Under the pieces are notes generated by a model, which was not told where the DNA came from, ran no database searches, and was given only the letters and a program-made list of their open reading frames with translations. Source: Thalassospira lucentensis (GTDB lineage: Bacteria > Pseudomonadota > Alphaproteobacteria > Rhodospirillales > Thalassospiraceae). Taken from it: a stretch of 64,000 nucleotides of DNA. Of the stretch, positions 7,900 through 17,107 are shown piece after piece; positions within the stretch are counted from its first letter, which is position 1; every line of letters starts with the position of its first letter. The translations under genes were made by a program, and so were the position numbers. The stretch is from the NCBI RefSeq assembly GCF_001613805.1, contig NZ_LPVY01000005.1, forward strand, positions 186,001 to 250,000, given 5' to 3'.

Positions 7900-9287
7900 G
7901 CAATTTTCCTTTCAGAATCCCGGTTTTGAACCGGGGCATCGACCAGTTCACCGCCAAGGGAATTAGGCAGCGCTTCGGTGATTTTCAACCTTACTATTTG
8001 TCCCAATGAGGATTCCGGTAAACCGCTAACATGTACCGGCTGCATGTACGGGCTTTTTCCGACAAGCTGTCCCTCAAGTTTGCCATAACGTTCCAGCAGG
8101 ACATCCATTTCCCGGCCAAGGCAGTTTCGATTGAATTCCAGCTGCTGCTCGGCAAGAAGCGCCTGCAAACGCATGATCCGTTCGGTCTTTACCGGCTCGG
8201 GAACCTGCAATTCCATGGCCGATGCCGGGGTGCCGGGACGTGGGCTGTATTTAAAGCTGAACGCCTGAATGAAGGTGATATCGCGCACCATCTGCATCGT
8301 GTCCTCAAAATCCTTGTCGGATTCGCCTGGGAAACCCACGATGAAATCGGATGACAACGCAAGATCGGGGCAGGCGTCTTTTAGTTTAGCAACGATTTCG
8401 CGATAAGACGCGCCATCATGTTTGCGGTTCATCGCCTGCAACACACGATCCGATCCCGCCTGAATGGGAAGATGCAGGAACGGCATCAGTTTTGGCAGGT
8501 CACGATGAGCCGCAATCAAATCACCATCAACATCGCGCGGGTGCGAGGTGGTGTAACGGATGCGATCCAGTCCATCGATCTCGGATAATTCGCGTAACAA
8601 ACGGCCAAGCGTCCACTCACCACCATTCGGGGCTTCGCCGTGATAGGCATTTACGTTCTGCCCCAGAAGGGTGATTTCGCGCGTGCCCTTGCCAACAAGC
8701 TGTCGGGCTTCATTGACGACATCCATGCCCGGACGGGAATATTCCGCACCGCGGGTATAAGGCACAACACAGAAGGTACAGAATTTATCGCATCCTTCCT
8801 GAATAGCCAGAAAGGCTGAATAACCCTGCCTTGAAACCTGCTGGGGCAGATGATCGAACTTTTCCTCGGCCGGGAAATCGGTATCGATGATGCGATCACG
8901 CCCGATGGCACGATTGGCACGTGCCACCATTTCCGGCAAACGATGATAGGTTTGCGGCCCGAACACCATATCAACCATCGGCTCGCGACGCATCAATTCG
9001 GCACCTTCGGCCTGCGCAACACAACCGGCAACGGCGACAATCATCTTGTCTGTTCCGTTCGCTTCCTTGGCTTTTTTGTGTTTGCGGATACGACCCAGAT
9101 CGGAAAAGACCTTTTCAGCAGCCTTTTCGCGGATGTGGCAGGTATTGAGGATAACCATATCCGCACCTGCGGCGTCGTCGACCGGCTGGTAACCCAGCGG
9201 CGCCAATACATCCTGCATGCGCTGACTGTCATAAACATTCATCTGACAGCCATAGGTTTTTACAAAAAGCTTCTTCGTCACGCTCAC
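7896..9287 (-). CDS. miaB: tRNA-2-methylthio-N6-dimethylallyladenosine synthase
   Basis: MiaB is a radical-SAM methylthiotransferase that modifies A37 of tRNAs reading UNN codons. The 463-residue protein has the N-terminal UPF0004 cysteines (YGCQMN, NTCHIRE, AGCVAQ), the radical-SAM cluster CDKFCTFC near residue 165 and a C-terminal TRAM domain. It heads the overlapping operon miaB-phoH-ybeY-corC-lnt. A terminator-like hairpin just upstream suggests it starts its own transcription unit rather than continuing from olsA. Confidence 0.96.
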   Translation of the reverse strand: MSVTKKLFVKTYGCQMNVYDSQRMQDVLAPLGYQPVDDAAGADMVILNTCHIREKAAEKVFSDLGRIRKHKKAKEANGTDKMIVAVAGCVAQAEGAELMRREPMVDMVFGPQTYHRLPEMVARANRAIGRDRIIDTDFPAEEKFDHLPQQVSRQGYSAFLAIQEGCDKFCTFCVVPYTRGAEYSRPGMDVVNEARQLVGKGTREITLLGQNVNAYHGEAPNGGEWTLGRLLRELSEIDGLDRIRYTTSHPRDVDGDLIAAHRDLPKLMPFLHLPIQAGSDRVLQAMNRKHDGASYREIVAKLKDACPDLALSSDFIVGFPGESDKDFEDTMQMVRDITFIQAFSFKYSPRPGTPASAMELQVPEPVKTERIMRLQALLAEQQLEFNRNCLGREMDVLLERYGKLEGQLVGKSPYMQPVHVSGLPESSLGQIVRLKITEALPNSLGGELVDAPVQNRDSERKIA

Positions 9288-9321
9288 TTCTGGATCCGTT
9301 TTTGCTTTCCCGAATACGCCG

Positions 9322-9347
9322 AAAAGCGGTGTGAAAGCTCACACCGC
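9322..9347 (-). terminator. Terminator-like hairpin between olsA and miaB
   Basis: A perfect 9-bp stem (GCGGTGTGA at 9326-9334 with TCACACCGC at 9339-9347) has a 4-base loop and is followed on the minus strand by TTTTC. The short T tract makes termination probable but not certain. Confidence 0.6.
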
Positions 9348-9424
9348 AGAACGGACATCTTCGATATCTGAAATTCCGGTTACATGAAACCCAATTCACA
9401 CAACCCGATTATATGGCAAAACTG

Positions 9425-10327
9425 TCAGGAACCGAACTGACGATCAGGTCCGAACAAACGAAAGTCTTCGGAAACAATGGCCAGCGGCGAAAAACCGATC
9501 AGGTCACCCGAACGTCCATTATCAATCAGCGGAACCGGAACACCCTGATGCATGCCGGTCAGTGCTGCGTGATGTCCACGCGCAACAGCTGTTTCACACA
9601 TCCGGGCAAGTTCCTTGCGTGACCCGGCATCTGCCAGCGTCACAGGCGGATGAACAACCAGCTCAACCGTTACTTTGCCAAGCGCCAGAAACTGCCACAA
9701 ATGCGGCGCCAAGTCCATATCCCCGTACCAGGAATAGAATGCCCGTAAATCACGCCCGATCGGCGCACCGTCAAGACGGGTGGCGGCAATCGAAACCGGT
9801 TGGACTTTTACTGGCGATCCATCAGGCATGGTGCGTTCGGCAACACCAAACAGGGTCGATTTGAACGGCAGCACACGGTTGCCGTCGTTGCTGGTGCCTT
9901 CCGGGAACAGGATCAGCTTATGCCCGTCGGCAAGGCGCTGGGAAATCTGGTCATTCTGTTCGCGTGCACGAACCGGACGACGTTCGACAAAGGTGGATCG
10001 CTGCAACTTGGCAAGTGTTCCAAAAACCGGCCAGCTGGCGACCTCGGTCTTGGCAATGAAACTGCCACGAACCAAAGCCCCCAGCACCGGAATATCAAGG
10101 TAGGATGCGTGATTGGCCACAATCACACCCGGCCCATCCATCAACTCTACCCCGGAAACCCGAAGCTCGATATGCAGGATTTTGAGGCAAAGTGCATGAT
10201 AAACCCGCGGCAGGTCATCAGCCAATCGCAGTCGAAATGCAATCGCCATCACCTGAACCGGGATCAGGATCAAAGTCAGCAGAGCATAGGCCAACAGCCG
10301 GATGGCTGCACACGCATAACAGTTCAC
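9425..10327 (-). CDS. olsA: Lyso-ornithine lipid / 1-acylglycerol-3-phosphate O-acyltransferase
   Basis: This 300-residue membrane acyltransferase has an N-terminal hydrophobic segment (LLAYALLTLILIPVQVMAI), the catalytic NHASYLD (H-x4-D) motif near residue 75 and the second block FPEGTSNDGN near 140. The GTG start overlaps the olsB stop (GTGA). Because it is translationally coupled to an OlsB-family gene, the likely role is the second acylation of ornithine lipid (OlsA). A PlsC-type role in phosphatidic acid synthesis cannot be excluded from motifs alone. Confidence 0.82.
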   Translation of the reverse strand: MNCYACAAIRLLAYALLTLILIPVQVMAIAFRLRLADDLPRVYHALCLKILHIELRVSGVELMDGPGVIVANHASYLDIPVLGALVRGSFIAKTEVASWPVFGTLAKLQRSTFVERRPVRAREQNDQISQRLADGHKLILFPEGTSNDGNRVLPFKSTLFGVAERTMPDGSPVKVQPVSIAATRLDGAPIGRDLRAFYSWYGDMDLAPHLWQFLALGKVTVELVVHPPVTLADAGSRKELARMCETAVARGHHAALTGMHQGVPVPLIDNGRSGDLIGFSPLAIVSEDFRLFGPDRQFGS

Positions 10328-11115
10328 GATACCCTCGCGGTCCGCTCATAATGCTTGTAATAACGATCCGTTACCTTTTCCGTCGGTAACACAATGCAGA
10401 TATCAGTGGTATTGAACTGATGATCAATCACCGCACCGTCACCAACGAAACCACCCAGTCGCAGATAGCCCTTGATCAATGGCGGCAGATCGCGAAGCGC
10501 CTGGCGGGCGTCAATTGCGTCGATAGTCGTACGCGCCATTGGTTCGTACCGACCTTCGACCGCACGCGGGCGCATTTCTTCGGGTGCCAGATGGTTGTGA
10601 TGCAGATAGGTCAGAACATCACCAAACGCATCCGGATCGGTGCCATGGAACGATGCGCAGCCAAACATCAGTTTGATATCGTATTTGAATACATAGGCCG
10701 CAATTCCCTGCCAGAGGAGTTGCAGGGTCGGCATGGTGCGGTAGGCTTCCTCGACACAGGAACGACCAAGTTCCATGATCTCGCCATTGCCCTGTGCCGC
10801 ATCAAGCATCGACTGGATGTGATATTCATCTGCGCTGTAAAAGCCACCGTGCTGATTGGCAACCGACTGACGCAACAGGCGATAGGTTCCAACAACACCG
10901 TCAGGTCCCTGTCCGCGATTGTGATCGATTACCAGCAGGTGGTCGCACAAAGGATCGTAGTGGTCAAAGTCGCGCTCGGCCGCAACCATTTCTGCGCTGG
11001 GCTTTGCCCCACGCTCCTCATAGAACACCTTGTAGCGAAGTTTCTGGCTGGCGAGTATTTCGTCCTCGGTTTCGGCGAGGCGTACCTCTAGCCGCTGCTG
11101 TCGATCGTCGCTCAT
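10324..11115 (-). CDS. olsB: L-ornithine N(alpha)-acyltransferase
   Basis: OlsB transfers a 3-hydroxyacyl chain from ACP to ornithine, the first step of phosphorus-free ornithine lipid synthesis. The 263-residue protein matches the family by AETEDEILASQKLRYKVFYEE near the N-terminus, LMFGCASFHGTDP near residue 180 and KGYLRLGGFVGDGA near 220. The ATG at 11115 has AAGGGAG 5 bases upstream; an upstream in-frame start at 11163 lacks support. It forms an operon with olsA. Two TGCGCA hexamers one helical turn apart lie just before the ribosome site, and no Pho box is visible. Confidence 0.87.
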   Translation of the reverse strand: MSDDRQQRLEVRLAETEDEILASQKLRYKVFYEERGAKPSAEMVAAERDFDHYDPLCDHLLVIDHNRGQGPDGVVGTYRLLRQSVANQHGGFYSADEYHIQSMLDAAQGNGEIMELGRSCVEEAYRTMPTLQLLWQGIAAYVFKYDIKLMFGCASFHGTDPDAFGDVLTYLHHNHLAPEEMRPRAVEGRYEPMARTTIDAIDARQALRDLPPLIKGYLRLGGFVGDGAVIDHQFNTTDICIVLPTEKVTDRYYKHYERTARVS

Positions 11116-11207
11116 CGCAACTCCCTTTCGTTCATCTGCGCAGATTTTGCGCAAGTTTCGCATCAGGGGCGAGTGAAGGCTTTGTTAAGAACGCGTAACA
11201 GGAATAT

Positions 11208-11238
11208 GAAAAACCACCCGCTCTTGTCGAGCGGGTGG
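11208..11238 (-). terminator. Intrinsic terminator of fur
   Basis: A perfect 10-bp stem (CCACCCGCTC at 11214-11223 with GAGCGGGTGG at 11229-11238) with a 5-base loop is followed on the minus strand by TTTTTC. It ends the fur transcript before olsB. Confidence 0.88.
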
Positions 11239-11280
11239 CTTGAAATCTGCGATTTTAGCAACCGGTTTGTCAGAAATCGG

Positions 11281-11703
11281 TTACTTTTCGTCTTTCATCG
11301 GAACGCCGTAAAGTTCCAGACGATGACCAACAAGCTTGAAACCAAGCTCTTTGGCGATCTCTTCCTGAAGCTTTTCGATTTTTTCGTTCGAAAATTCGAT
11401 CACCTTACCCGACCGCATGTCGATCAGATGATCATGATGTTCCTCGGTCAGTTCCTCGTAACGCGCACGGCCATCGCCGAAATCGTGTTTTTCGAGAATA
11501 TCCGCCTCTTCAAAAAGGCGAACGGTCCGATAAACGGTCGCAATCGAAATCTTCGGGTCAATTTCCGTCGCCCGGCGATAAACGAGCTCCACATCGGGAT
11601 GATCTTCTGATTCCGATAGGACTCGGGCAATTACCCGGCGTTGGCCGGTCATTTTCAGACCCGCGTCGATGCACTTCTGCTCGATGGTTGATTCTGCAAG
11701 CAT
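11281..11703 (-). CDS. fur: Ferric uptake regulator family protein
   Basis: The 140-residue metal-responsive repressor has a winged-helix N-terminal domain (GLKMTGQRRVIARVLSE, ISIATVYRTVRLFEE) and the metal-site motif HHDHLID near residue 90. It lacks CxxC zinc motifs. The sequence fits the Fur/Mur branch of alphaproteobacteria, in which some members respond mainly to manganese, so the metal is not settled by sequence. It is monocistronic, with a strong terminator. A good Fur-box match lies before the ECF sigma gene at 638-657. Confidence 0.9.
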   Translation of the reverse strand: MLAESTIEQKCIDAGLKMTGQRRVIARVLSESEDHPDVELVYRRATEIDPKISIATVYRTVRLFEEADILEKHDFGDGRARYEELTEEHHDHLIDMRSGKVIEFSNEKIEKLQEEIAKELGFKLVGHRLELYGVPMKDEK

Positions 11704-11899
11704 AGTCTTGTTTCTCGTTTCCGGTTCCGCCTGTCCCCAAGCCAGGATGCTCCCAGGCTTTTGCTCTCATGTGGGCTAAATATCGAGAAAACTGTCACAT
11801 ATCGCAAGGTACAAATCGCGATATTTTGTTCTCTCCGGCTTGCCTCCTGTCCAATGAAACGCTACTTCACGTTTCCGGTGCCCGATCAGGAGACAGCAT

Positions 11900-12145
11900 A
11901 TGGACGACACCACGCCCGACCATAAGATCGACATCACAAACGATGTCTGCCCGATGACATTTGTTCGCACCCGGCTGAAACTCGAAACCATGACACAAGG
12001 CCAGATTCTGGAAGTCACACTGGGCGCAGGCGAACCATTAAAAAACGTTCCGCGTTCCGTCACCGAAATGGGCGACACAGTCATCGATATTGTCGAACTT
12101 GCCAACGCCCCGGAAACATATCGGGTAACCATCCGCAAGGGATGA
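11900..12145 (+). CDS. TusA-family sulfurtransferase-like protein
   Basis: The 81-residue protein has the SirA/TusA/YedF fold pattern, opening with ITNDVCPMTFVRTRLKLE, which contains the single conserved Cys, and ending ELANAPETYRVTIRKG. TusA proteins carry persulfide sulfur to tRNA thiolation and cofactor pathways. The usual CPxP motif reads CPMT here, so the second Pro is absent; this variant occurs in one subfamily. It is divergent from fur across a 196-base spacer. A sulfur-relay role is inferred from family only. Confidence 0.8.
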   Translation: MDDTTPDHKIDITNDVCPMTFVRTRLKLETMTQGQILEVTLGAGEPLKNVPRSVTEMGDTVIDIVELANAPETYRVTIRKG

Positions 12146-12249
12146 AACCGATCCGGTGCGCCGTCATCGGTGCTTAGACTATAACAGCTTGGCAGTCAAA
12201 ACCACACATTTGATGTGGATATATCAAAATAGAATGCATCCAGCTTGCA

Positions 12250-12789
12250 TCAAACATTCCAGCCCAAAACACAAGTTCCAAGATCACGTTCCATAACAAG
12301 TGCATCTACCTCGCGGCCGGACTTGCGGCGATAGTATTTTTTACGCCGCCCGATCTCGGTAAAGCCGCAATGACGATAAAGCGCAATCGCCGATGCGTTA
12401 TCCTCGGCAACCTCCAGCAGGACACGACCGACACCGGTTTCACGCAACCGCTCGAAGACCGCAAACAGCAGCTTTCTGGCCACACCGCGTTTACGGGCTT
12501 CTTTGGCAACAACGATGGTGTTGATTTCCGCCTCGTCCAGCACCGCCTGCATCTGAATAAAACCAAGCGGCGTATCAAGCCGGTTTTCCACCTCGTTTCC
12601 CGGGGCAAAGGCCAGAAATCCGAAAGCACCGGGAACATCAAGCAGCGCAACCATCTCGTCTGCCGACCAGTGATCGTGATCTTCGAACCCTTGGGCATGA
12701 AGCGCACTGGCAACAGGGCAAAACGCCGCCGTCAGGGGAACGATTTCAATCCTGTCCACAAGTTCCGTCTGACGGGAAGAATGACTCAT
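12250..12789 (-). CDS. rimI: Ribosomal protein S18 alanine N-acetyltransferase
   Basis: A GNAT acetyltransferase of 179 residues. The acetyl-CoA loop appears as VAKEARKRGVARKLL near residue 95, and the RimI-like end as EVAEDNASAIALYRHCGFTEIGRRKKYYRR. RimI modifies the N-terminus of S18 in E. coli. The ATGA overlap with tsaB and this gene order, common in bacteria, support the assignment. Confidence 0.88.
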   Translation of the reverse strand: MSHSSRQTELVDRIEIVPLTAAFCPVASALHAQGFEDHDHWSADEMVALLDVPGAFGFLAFAPGNEVENRLDTPLGFIQMQAVLDEAEINTIVVAKEARKRGVARKLLFAVFERLRETGVGRVLLEVAEDNASAIALYRHCGFTEIGRRKKYYRRKSGREVDALVMERDLGTCVLGWNV

Positions 12790-13604
12790 CCTTCGTCTGC
12801 CTGTCTGCTTTTTGCCGGTCCCTGATCCTCGATACGGCGCGCATCGGGCGCACGCAGATACATCGGCACCGGTGGAAGATTTTCATCCGTCCCCCAACGT
12901 GCCGCGGCAATCCGTGCCACATTTCCCGCCCGCGGAAGGCCGGGGGCGGTGCAATCATAAAACGCATCAGGCGCATGGGCAGCGGCGGTCAAAAGGCGCG
13001 GGGTCGCATCACCGGCCAGAAGCGTATCACCGGGTGGCGCCATCATCAGTGCCTGTCGCGGAGCAACACATTCCGGTGCACTTAGCGCACGTTTCTTGCC
13101 ATCAAAAGCCTGGGCGAAAATCTCGTTCCGCTTGCTGTCGAGAGCGACCAGAATATTGCGTCCCTGCTGATCGCGTTCGGAAACCCCATAAGCCACTGCC
13201 TCAAGCGAACTGACACCGACCACCGGAATTTTGCGCGCCAGTCCCAGTGCACGCGCGGTCGCAAGCCCGATCCGCATGCCGGTAAAGGCCCCGGGTCCAA
13301 CGGTCACGGCGATACCGTCAACCTCGTCGAACGTGATGCTTGCCTGGCTAAGGCTTTCGGTAATGAAGCCCATCAGGTTTTCGGCCTGACCGCGTTCCAT
13401 GTCTTCGTAAAGCTCGCCCTTGACCACGCCATTGATCAGAACGGCTGTTGAAAGCGATGTTGACGCAGTATCGATTGCCAAAAGCGTCGGGCCTGTTTTT
13501 TCAATGGCCCCGGATGGCGTTTGCGATGCGGTTTGATCTGCGCTATGGGAATTGCTGCGCAACTGACCGGTAAGCATCTTTTTGATGTAATCGGTAAACG
13601 ACAA
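12786..13604 (-). CDS. tsaB: tRNA threonylcarbamoyladenosine biosynthesis protein TsaB
   Basis: TsaB partners TsaD in making t6A37 of tRNA. The ASKHA-fold core begins at LLAIDTASTSLSTAVL (residue 41), followed by the ERGQAENLMGFI and VTVGPGAFTGMRIGLATARALGLA motifs. At 272 residues it has a roughly 40-residue polar N-terminal extension not found in typical TsaB. The open frame begins with TTG at 13604 with GGAGG about 10 bases upstream; an ATG at 13577 is an alternative. Only 19 bases separate it from the divergent dipeptidase gene, which makes the true start uncertain. It overlaps rimI by 4 bases. Confidence 0.92.
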   Translation of the reverse strand: MSFTDYIKKMLTGQLRSNSHSADQTASQTPSGAIEKTGPTLLAIDTASTSLSTAVLINGVVKGELYEDMERGQAENLMGFITESLSQASITFDEVDGIAVTVGPGAFTGMRIGLATARALGLARKIPVVGVSSLEAVAYGVSERDQQGRNILVALDSKRNEIFAQAFDGKKRALSAPECVAPRQALMMAPPGDTLLAGDATPRLLTAAAHAPDAFYDCTAPGLPRAGNVARIAAARWGTDENLPPVPMYLRAPDARRIEDQGPAKSRQADEG

Positions 13605-13623
13605 GAACAGGGGGCCTCCGGCA

Positions 13624-14181
13624 ATGGCGCTGGTCGAAATTACGCCACAAGAATATGATGTCGAAATCGATATTGTTTATGCCACGGATCGCAATTTTAC
13701 CGGGGCACCAATTTATTCACGGCCTGCCTGCTATCTTCATCGCGATGCGGCCGACTGCCTGAAAAAGGCTGTCGCCATGGCACGACGTCACGGGAAACGC
13801 ATTCGCATTCTGGATGCCTTCCGTCCACAGGAAGCCCAGAGGGCCCTTTGGAACCATACACCCAATCCCGATTTCATCGCCAATCCCGATATTGGATCGC
13901 CACATGGCCGTGGTGTTGCCATTGATCTAACTCTGTTGGACGAAAACGGCAAGGAACTGGATATGGGGGCAGGGTTTGATGAAATGCATATCCGGTCCTA
14001 CCACGGAGCGGACGGGCTTTCAAAAGACGCCGAAGCCAACCGTTTGCTACTGCTTGGCATTATGGTCAGCGCCGGGTTCGAATATTACGATCATGAATGG
14101 TGGCACTATCAGTTACCCAACGCGCGCAGCAAATACCCGCTGTTTTCGGACAGTTCCCTGCCGCAAAGCATGATGAAATAA
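13624..14181 (+). CDS. ddpX: D-alanyl-D-alanine dipeptidase (VanX/DdpX family)
   Basis: This zinc peptidase (M15D) has the metal-site motifs SPHGRGVAIDLTLLD near residue 98 and EWWHYQ near residue 160, with the substrate arginine in DAFRPQEAQRALW. The 185-residue length is normal. No signal peptide is visible, so it probably acts on cytoplasmic D-Ala-D-Ala, as DdpX does in E. coli for recycling. There are no vancomycin-resistance genes nearby, so a resistance role is unlikely. Confidence 0.88.
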   Translation: MALVEITPQEYDVEIDIVYATDRNFTGAPIYSRPACYLHRDAADCLKKAVAMARRHGKRIRILDAFRPQEAQRALWNHTPNPDFIANPDIGSPHGRGVAIDLTLLDENGKELDMGAGFDEMHIRSYHGADGLSKDAEANRLLLLGIMVSAGFEYYDHEWWHYQLPNARSKYPLFSDSSLPQSMMK

Positions 14182-14217
14182 TGTCGGATAGATTCCCCGA
14201 ATACGGAATTGGACAAC

Positions 14218-15291
14218 CTAAAGAATTGCGCGTCCGCTTTCAGGATCAAATAGCGACACACGTGCCCCGTCAATCATGATCCGCGCATCAGCGCCGGAAC
14301 TGAAATGCTGTTCGGGGCCGGTGCGCGCGGTGACTTCCGATCCGGCAACCGCAAGACGGACATACTGATCCGGTCCGGTCGGCTCAGCCAGAAGCACCCG
14401 TGCATTGGCCCCAAGATCATCAAACATCAGATGTTCGGGACGCGCGCCCAAGGTCAGGGGCTGCCCGATCAGATCACGTGAGCGGGTAGGCAAATTTGCC
14501 AAAGGCAACTGACCAGACCCACCGTCGAATGCAATACCGTCGCCATCCTGTACCAGCTTGCCATCGATGAAATTCATGGTCGGGGCCCCGACGAAGCTGG
14601 CGACAAATTTGTTGGCCGGCCGGCGATAGACATTTTCCGGTGTATCGGCCTGTTGAATGGCCCCCTTGTCCAGTACCACCACCTTGGTTGCCAGCGTCAT
14701 GGCTTCGATCTGGTCATGGGTAACATAGACAATTGTCCGGCCAAGCCGTTCATGTAGGCGTTTCAGTTCCACACGCATATCGGCACGCAATTTGGCATCA
14801 AGATTCGATAACGGTTCATCAAACAGGAAAACCGATGGTTCGCGCACCAGCGCACGGCCGATTGCCACACGCTGCTGCTGGCCACCGGACAATTGCGATG
14901 GTTTGCGATCCAGAAGTGGGGTGATTTGCAAAAGTTCACCGATTTCATCGACCCGTTTTTCGATATCGGCCTTGGGCATGCCGCGCATTTTAAGGCCAAA
15001 GCCGATATTCCTGCGAACCGACATGGTCGGATACAGCGCATAGGACTGAAACACCATCGCGATATCGCGTTCGTCGGGTTCCAGTTCTGTCACATCCCGC
15101 CCGGCGATGTGAATTGCCCCACCGGTAACGGGTTCCAGACCGGCAATCATATTCAGGATCGTCGATTTTCCACAACCCGATGGCCCCAGCAGAACCAGAA
15201 ACGCGCCATCCTCGATTTCGAGATTGATGTCCTTCATTACGGTCAGACCGGCATAGGCCTTGGTCACACCACGTAATTCAACGCCGTTCAT
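14218..15291 (-). CDS. Sugar ABC transporter ATP-binding protein (MalK/UgpC type)
   Basis: The 357-residue ATPase has Walker A GPSGCGKST near residue 37, signature LSGGQQQRVAIGRA near 135, Walker B FLFDEPLSNLDAKLR near 155 and a TOBE/OB regulatory C-terminus. It powers the importer encoded by the three genes upstream on the same strand. It starts 5 bases after the MalG-type permease gene, with AAAGGA as ribosome site. It is the last gene of the operon; no strong terminator is seen in the 36 bases before the convergent dipeptidase gene. Confidence 0.93.
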   Translation of the reverse strand: MNGVELRGVTKAYAGLTVMKDINLEIEDGAFLVLLGPSGCGKSTILNMIAGLEPVTGGAIHIAGRDVTELEPDERDIAMVFQSYALYPTMSVRRNIGFGLKMRGMPKADIEKRVDEIGELLQITPLLDRKPSQLSGGQQQRVAIGRALVREPSVFLFDEPLSNLDAKLRADMRVELKRLHERLGRTIVYVTHDQIEAMTLATKVVVLDKGAIQQADTPENVYRRPANKFVASFVGAPTMNFIDGKLVQDGDGIAFDGGSGQLPLANLPTRSRDLIGQPLTLGARPEHLMFDDLGANARVLLAEPTGPDQYVRLAVAGSEVTARTGPEQHFSSGADARIMIDGARVSLFDPESGRAIL

Positions 15292-15296
15292 GTCCG

Positions 15297-16157
15297 TTAT
15301 CCTTTCACTGCACCAGCCGCAATTCCGCGAACAAACAACCGCCCCGACAGCAGATAAACCGCCAGTGTCGGAAGCGCTGTCAGCATGGTGGCAGCCATAT
15401 CCACGTTATATTCCTTTTCGCCGAACTGCGATCCGACAAGGTTGTTAAGCGCAACCGTCATCGGCTGTCCGGATCGCCCGCCAAAGGTCAGGCCCAGCAG
15501 AAAATCGTTCCAGATGTATGTGAATTGCAAAATCATCGCGACACCCAGGATCGGCAACGACAGGGGCAACATCACATGCCAGAACAAGGGCCAGAATCCC
15601 GCCCCGTCAATCCGGGCAGCTTTCAGCAGATCCTGCGGAACGGTTTTGAAAAAGTTTCGAAACATCATGGTGGTAAAGGCGACACCCCAGATGACATGCA
15701 CCAGAACAAGTCCCGGAATTGAGCCAAATATCCCCAATTCACGCACCATGATGATCAGGGGATAAAGTGTGACCTGAGGCGGGATGAACATGCCGACCAG
15801 AAGGGCGGCAAACATCAGATTGGCGCCGCGCATCTTCCACGCTGCCAGGGCATACCCCGTCACCGCACCAAGCCCGACCGATAAAAACAGGGCCGGAATG
15901 ACGATTTTGACCGATGTCAGGAAAGACGATGACAAACCACCGCAATCCTCACCCACAGTCTGGGTACAATCGCCAAACCATGCCTCGCCCCATGCGTCAA
16001 AATTTGGTTCTGCCGGCAGAGTAAAGATACTGCCGTCGCGGATTTCATCCATCGATTTCAGCGACGTCGAAACCATGATGAAGACCGGCGCCAAAATCAT
16101 CAGGGCCGCGATCCCCAGCATCGCGTAAAGCGCAACACGGTTATATCGCATGGTCAA
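15297..16157 (-). CDS. Sugar ABC transporter permease (MalG type)
   Basis: This 286-residue inner-membrane protein has about six hydrophobic segments. The ATPase-coupling EAA-type loop reads LLKAARIDGAGFWPLFWHVMLPL near residue 195. It begins inside the last codons of the preceding permease gene (4-base overlap). Together with the MalF-type partner it forms the translocation channel for the sugar delivered by the binding protein. Confidence 0.93.
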   Translation of the reverse strand: MTMRYNRVALYAMLGIAALMILAPVFIMVSTSLKSMDEIRDGSIFTLPAEPNFDAWGEAWFGDCTQTVGEDCGGLSSSFLTSVKIVIPALFLSVGLGAVTGYALAAWKMRGANLMFAALLVGMFIPPQVTLYPLIIMVRELGIFGSIPGLVLVHVIWGVAFTTMMFRNFFKTVPQDLLKAARIDGAGFWPLFWHVMLPLSLPILGVAMILQFTYIWNDFLLGLTFGGRSGQPMTVALNNLVGSQFGEKEYNVDMAATMLTALPTLAVYLLSGRLFVRGIAAGAVKG

Positions 16158-17083
16158 TGCCCTCCGCCGTCGCGTGCTTTGCGCAATTCAAAATGGATAT
16201 AGGGCGAAATGACTGCGATCACGGTACAAAGCAAAACAAACGCACCTGCCGCGCCAAGGCCCAGTTCCTGCCGGTTCAGGATATGATCGACCACAAATTT
16301 CGCCGGCAAATCCGATGAAAAGCCCGGACCACCACCCGTCAGGGCGACAACAAGGTCAAAGGCTTTCATGACAATCGCGCTCATCAGGATAAAGACCGTA
16401 AAAAACACGGTCCGCATCATCGGCGTAATCACATGCAGATAGACCCGCCAGACCGGGATGCCATCCACCCGGGATGCTTTCCAGATATTGGGGTCGACAT
16501 TACGCAACCCCGCCAGAAACAGTGCCATGCACAGCCCGACCTGTTGCCAGATCCCAGCAATTGCCAGTGTATAAATCGACCGGTCCTGTCGCACAATCCA
16601 GTTGAATTCAAACGTGGTCCAGCCCAGTTCGCGCACTGCATCCTGAAGACCCAACCCCGGATTCATCACCCATTGCCAGATGACACCGGTAACGATGAAA
16701 GACATCGAAAGCGGCAGCATGAAAACCGTGCGAAACATGCCTTCGGCCTTGACCCCGCGATCAATCAGGATCGCCAGCAAATAGCCGAAAACAATACATC
16801 CACCGATAAACAGGAAGCCGTGGATGGCGATATTCTGCATCGCCGTCCACCAGCGTTCATTAGCAAACAGACGCACATATTGATCAAACCCGGTAAATTT
16901 ATAAACCGGCAACAGACGCGAACGCGTCAGCGAGATCACAAAGGTCCAGATGATAAAACCATAGAAACAGACGATGGTAATCGTCATGGCAGGAATCAGC
17001 GCCATTCTTGCCGTCCATTGCGGACGCCAGCGCCATCTGCCGTCGTGCGAAGTCTTCAACGCACCCTGTGCCGGTTCGGCCAT
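16154..17083 (-). CDS. Sugar ABC transporter permease (MalF type)
   Basis: The 309-residue inner-membrane permease has six predicted segments and an EAA-type loop IWKASRVDGIPVWRVYLHVITPM near residue 215. I chose the ATG at 17083 (MAEPAQGALK); the frame stays open to 17140, but the upstream part covers an intergenic hairpin. It couples to the MalG-type permease by a 4-base overlap. Confidence 0.92.
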   Translation of the reverse strand: MAEPAQGALKTSHDGRWRWRPQWTARMALIPAMTITIVCFYGFIIWTFVISLTRSRLLPVYKFTGFDQYVRLFANERWWTAMQNIAIHGFLFIGGCIVFGYLLAILIDRGVKAEGMFRTVFMLPLSMSFIVTGVIWQWVMNPGLGLQDAVRELGWTTFEFNWIVRQDRSIYTLAIAGIWQQVGLCMALFLAGLRNVDPNIWKASRVDGIPVWRVYLHVITPMMRTVFFTVFILMSAIVMKAFDLVVALTGGGPGFSSDLPAKFVVDHILNRQELGLGAAGAFVLLCTVIAVISPYIHFELRKARDGGGH

Positions 17084-17107
17084 GAATAATCTCGCTTCTT
17101 TGTAAAG

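Noticed and set aside
13624-14181. Vancomycin-resistance role for the VanX-like dipeptidase
   Set aside because: No vanH, vanA or two-component genes are present. The family also includes housekeeping DdpX enzymes.
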